From: Octadecabacter sp.
Lineage (GTDB): Bacteria; Pseudomonadota; Alphaproteobacteria; Rhodobacterales; Rhodobacteraceae
Reading direction: 5' to 3'
Length of the DNA stretch: 8,774 bases
Assembly (NCBI GenBank): GCA_018500065.2
Contig: JAHBAO020000371.1
Span: 1 to 8,774, forward strand
This document shows positions 7,257 to 8,774 of this stretch, piece by piece. Below the pieces are notes generated by a model. That model saw only the letters and a program-made list of their open reading frames with translations, did not search any database and was not told the origin of the DNA. Each line of letters begins with the position of its first letter. The stretch's first letter is position 1. A program made the translations under genes and the position numbers.

Positions 7257-7288
7257 TTAGGTTTCACCTGTTTAAGATCGGGCCTTCT

Positions 7289-7990
7289 TTACTCTTCGTT
7301 GTACCGGTACCCGATACCATAAAGCGTCTCGATTGCCGAAAATTCATCATCCGCTGTGCGCATTTTCTTGCGCAAGCGCTTGATGTGGCTGTCGATGGTA
7401 CGGTCATCAACGTAAACTTGGTCGTCATAAGCAACGTCCATCAGTTGATCGCGAGATTTCACAAAACCAGGGCGCTGGGCCAGTGCCTGCAACAGCAAAA
7501 ATTCAGTGACTGTCAGGGACACATCGTTGCCCTTCCACTTCACCGCGTGGCGCAGAGGGTCCATCGTCAGGTCACCGCGTTCAAGAATTTTTGTCTCTTC
7601 GGTTTCTTCCATGACTTCGCCGGAAATCGCATCCTGACGGCGCAGGAGCGCGCGGATACGTTCAACCAACAAACGTTGACTGAAGGGCTTCTTGACGTAG
7701 TCGTCTGCGCCCATACGCAATCCGAGTACTTCGTCAATTTCGTCGTCTTTGGATGTCAGGAAGATGACTGGCATCGTGGTCTTCTGCCGAAGGCGTTGCA
7801 ACAAATCCATGCCGTCCATACGGGGCATCTTGATGTCCAGAACAGCAAGTTCCGGCATACGTTTATTGAACGCATCCAGTGCTTGTTGGCCATCTGCATA
7901 AGTGTCCACATCAAAGCCTTCAGCTTCTAGTGTGATCTGTACTGACGTCAGAATATTCCGATCATCATCGACAAGTGCGATTCTTGACAT
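7289..7990 (-). CDS. chvI: OmpR-family response regulator ChvI
   Basis: A 233-residue response regulator with an N-terminal receiver and a C-terminal winged-helix DNA-binding domain. The receiver has the acidic pair Asp8-Asp9, the phosphoacceptor Asp52 in LAVLDIKMPRMDG, Thr79 in FLTS and Lys101 in VKKPF. After an acidic linker (about 122-140) the OmpR-type effector domain carries SLTVTEFLLLQALAQRPG, then VDDRTIDSHIKRLRKKMR as recognition helix and YGIGYRY at the end. It is first in the minus-strand operon, with ATG preceded by GAGGGG 7 bases upstream, a strong ribosome site. The paired kinase gene follows by 32 bases. The position divergent from pckA repeats the arrangement known in rhizobia, which supports the name. 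Confidence 0.96.
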   Translation of the reverse strand: MSRIALVDDDRNILTSVQITLEAEGFDVDTYADGQQALDAFNKRMPELAVLDIKMPRMDGMDLLQRLRQKTTMPVIFLTSKDDEIDEVLGLRMGADDYVKKPFSQRLLVERIRALLRRQDAISGEVMEETEETKILERGDLTMDPLRHAVKWKGNDVSLTVTEFLLLQALAQRPGFVKSRDQLMDVAYDDQVYVDDRTIDSHIKRLRKKMRTADDEFSAIETLYGIGYRYNEE

Positions 7991-8150
7991 GTTGCTGCCC
8001 CTCTATTGCGCGTGTTTTATTGCGTGCTTTTTTCATAGTTTTGCCCTGCTTAGCCCTAGCGAATCAATCCAAAACTGAAAAAGGTCTGCAAACTTCGCCT
8101 CTTTGTGCCCTTAAAAAAGGTAACCAATGACTAAAATGTCTCACTTATTT

Positions 8151-8168
8151 CGATATCGCCCCATATCG
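8151..8168. promoter_or_regulatory. Inverted repeat CGATAT-N6-ATATCG, candidate operator
   Basis: Two perfect complementary 6-base arms (8151-8156 and 8163-8168) flank a 6-base GC-only spacer. The hexamer ATATCG also recurs in the same direction 10 bases apart (8153 and 8163), one helical turn. Such symmetry suits a dimeric regulator. The regulator is unknown, and a 12-base match can arise by chance. Confidence 0.3.
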
Positions 8169-8186
8169 GGCGGCGGTGAACCGCGC

Positions 8187-8220
8187 TGGTGGCGCTAACG
8201 TTACTTTGGTTGCGCTAACT
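8187..8220. promoter_or_regulatory. Tandem LacI-family-type operator boxes upstream of pckA (possible CceR sites)
   Basis: Two copies of TGGTNGCGCTAAC occur at 8187-8199 and 8207-8219, exactly 20 bases apart, or two turns of the helix. Each agrees at 11 of 14 positions with the palindrome TGTTAGCGCTAACA, the general shape of operators bound by LacI-family regulators such as the alphaproteobacterial central-carbon regulator CceR. That regulator is known in Rhodobacter to control gluconeogenic genes. The repeat is seen directly; the name of the regulator is inferred from memory of the motif and from pckA being a logical target. The boxes end 88 bases before the pckA start codon. Confidence 0.5.
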
Positions 8221-8307
8221 GTGACAAAGGCGTCTGTTCACGCCCGAAACCGTCATGTTAGGTCGGGTTATCGGGGCGTTTTGCCCTTTCATCTTAGGAG
8301 AGAGACT

Positions 8308-8774
8308 ATGGACCAAGGCACGGTCAATCCATCCATGAAGCTGTCTGATCAGGGCATCACAGGGCTGGGTCAGGTCTATTATAACTATTCCGAAGACGAC
8401 CTGATTGCCGAAGCCCTAAAGCGCGACGAGGGCCAGCTTGGGAAAGGTGGCGCGTTTCTCGTCACCACTGGCAAATTCACTGGGCGCTCTCCCAAAGACA
8501 AGCACGTTGTGCGCAGCGCGACGACTGAAGGTACAATTTGGTGGGATAACAACGCCGCAATGGAACCTGCCGCGTTTGACCAGCTTTATGACGACATGAT
8601 CGCGCATATGGGTGGTAAAAACTACTTCGTGCAAGATTTGTTCGGTGGCGCGGACCCTGCGCACCGTTTGGACGTTCGTTTCGTGACGGAGCTGGCTTGG
8701 CACGGACTGTTCATCCGCCACCTGATGCGCCGCCCTGAGGCGTCCGAGCTTGGCGGTTTCAGCCCTGACTGGAC
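8308..8774 (+). CDS. pckA: Phosphoenolpyruvate carboxykinase (ATP), N-terminal part (3' end outside window)
   Basis: The enzyme converts oxaloacetate and ATP to phosphoenolpyruvate, CO2 and ADP, the first committed step of gluconeogenesis from TCA-cycle intermediates. 155 complete codons of about 530 are visible before the window ends. Translating from the ATG at 8308 gives family blocks: GQVYYNYSEDDLIAEAL, then LVTTGKFTGRSPKDK (residues 51-65) with the substrate-binding arginine at 60 in the GRSPKDK loop, IWWDNNAAM, NYFVQDLFGGADPAHRLDVR and VTELAWHGLFIRHLM. The start is firm: AGGAG lies 7 bases upstream and the N-terminus matches the expected length. It diverges from the chvI operon, as in rhizobia. 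Tandem operator-like boxes about 90-120 bases upstream suggest control by carbon source. Confidence 0.97.
   Translation, partial: MDQGTVNPSMKLSDQGITGLGQVYYNYSEDDLIAEALKRDEGQLGKGGAFLVTTGKFTGRSPKDKHVVRSATTEGTIWWDNNAAMEPAAFDQLYDDMIAHMGGKNYFVQDLFGGADPAHRLDVRFVTELAWHGLFIRHLMRRPEASELGGFSPDW

Larger units (their letters stand above)
7991..8307. promoter_or_regulatory. Divergent regulatory region between chvI and pckA
   Basis: A 317-bp gap that must carry the promoters of the chvI operon (leftward) and pckA (rightward). No gene of convincing length is seen in it. The chvI-proximal half (about 8010-8110) is AT-richer, with A/T runs. The centre has a perfect 6-bp inverted repeat with a 6-bp spacer (8151-8168). 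The pckA-proximal half has two related boxes (8187-8220). A short GGGC/GCCC stem (8274-8286) lies in the likely pckA leader, and the ribosome site AGGAG is at 8296-8300. I could not settle the -35/-10 hexamers of either promoter. Confidence 0.7.

Noticed and set aside
7259..7269. Small hairpin AGGT/ACCT covering the chvG ribosome site
   Set aside because: A 4-bp stem with a 3-base loop is too weak to claim translational control.
7385..7930. Plus-strand open frame of about 180 codons opposite chvI
   Set aside because: It lies wholly inside chvI on the other strand, with no recognisable domain and no promoter or ribosome site; the GC-biased codon pattern of chvI explains it.
8221..8226. GTGACA as a -35 element of pckA (5 of 6 to TTGACA)
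   Set aside because: No A/T-rich -10 hexamer lies 16-18 bases downstream; the sequence there is GC-rich.
8038..8287. Ten-base direct repeat GTTTTGCCCT at 8038 and 8278 flanking the intergenic region
   Set aside because: It is short, at a spacing with no obvious meaning, and not linked to any mobile element; it is likely chance.
8416..8721. Minus-strand open frame opposite the start of pckA
   Set aside because: pckA is unmistakable in the plus strand, and the antisense frame has no family features.

Overview
The window looks like chromosomal DNA of an alphaproteobacterium, most likely of the Rhodobacterales (Roseobacter group). The evidence is the gene content and order: an electron-transfer flavoprotein gene next to 3-hydroxybutyryl-CoA dehydrogenase with a DUF6473-type gene between them, and pckA divergent from a chvI-chvG two-component pair that is followed by a short alphaproteobacterial HPr kinase, rapZ, a mannose-type EIIA and HPr. 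Base composition looks moderately GC-rich and even across the genes. I see no transposase, phage, tRNA, rRNA or CRISPR signal.

Layout. Positions 2-625 (+) hold the C-terminal two thirds of etfA, closed by a strong intrinsic terminator (646-679). Positions 689-1510 (-) encode a conserved protein resembling DUF6473. A 164-bp gap separates it from the divergent 3-hydroxybutyryl-CoA dehydrogenase gene (1675-2550, +). From 7990 down to 2555 on the minus strand runs one tightly packed series of seven genes: chvI, chvG, hprK, rapZ, a PTS EIIA(Man)-type gene, ptsH and a glycerolipid-type acyltransferase. Gaps between them are 0 to 32 bp and contain no visible terminator, so this is probably one operon. 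A 317-bp regulatory region (7991-8307) separates it from pckA (8308 onward, +), which is cut by the window end.

How the genes fit together. etfA and the hydroxybutyryl-CoA dehydrogenase gene belong to acyl-CoA oxidation and C4-CoA metabolism. The minus-strand operon joins a membrane sensor kinase and its response regulator to an incomplete sugar-phosphotransferase phosphorelay. HPr keeps both His15 and Ser46, HprK can act on Ser46, and EIIA has its His9, but there is no enzyme I gene and no sugar permease here. This is the arrangement expected of a regulatory PTS rather than a transport PTS. pckA, the entry step of gluconeogenesis, lies divergent. Its upstream region holds two half-conserved copies of a LacI-family-type palindrome exactly 20 bp apart, which is the most interesting regulatory signal in the window.

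I did not find a clearly undescribed system. Most of the window is a known alphaproteobacterial neighbourhood. The points worth a second look are the tandem operator-like boxes upstream of pckA, the SGNH-hydrolase-like motif order in the DUF6473-type protein, the acyltransferase at the end of the PTS operon, and the unusual translation starts inside that operon.
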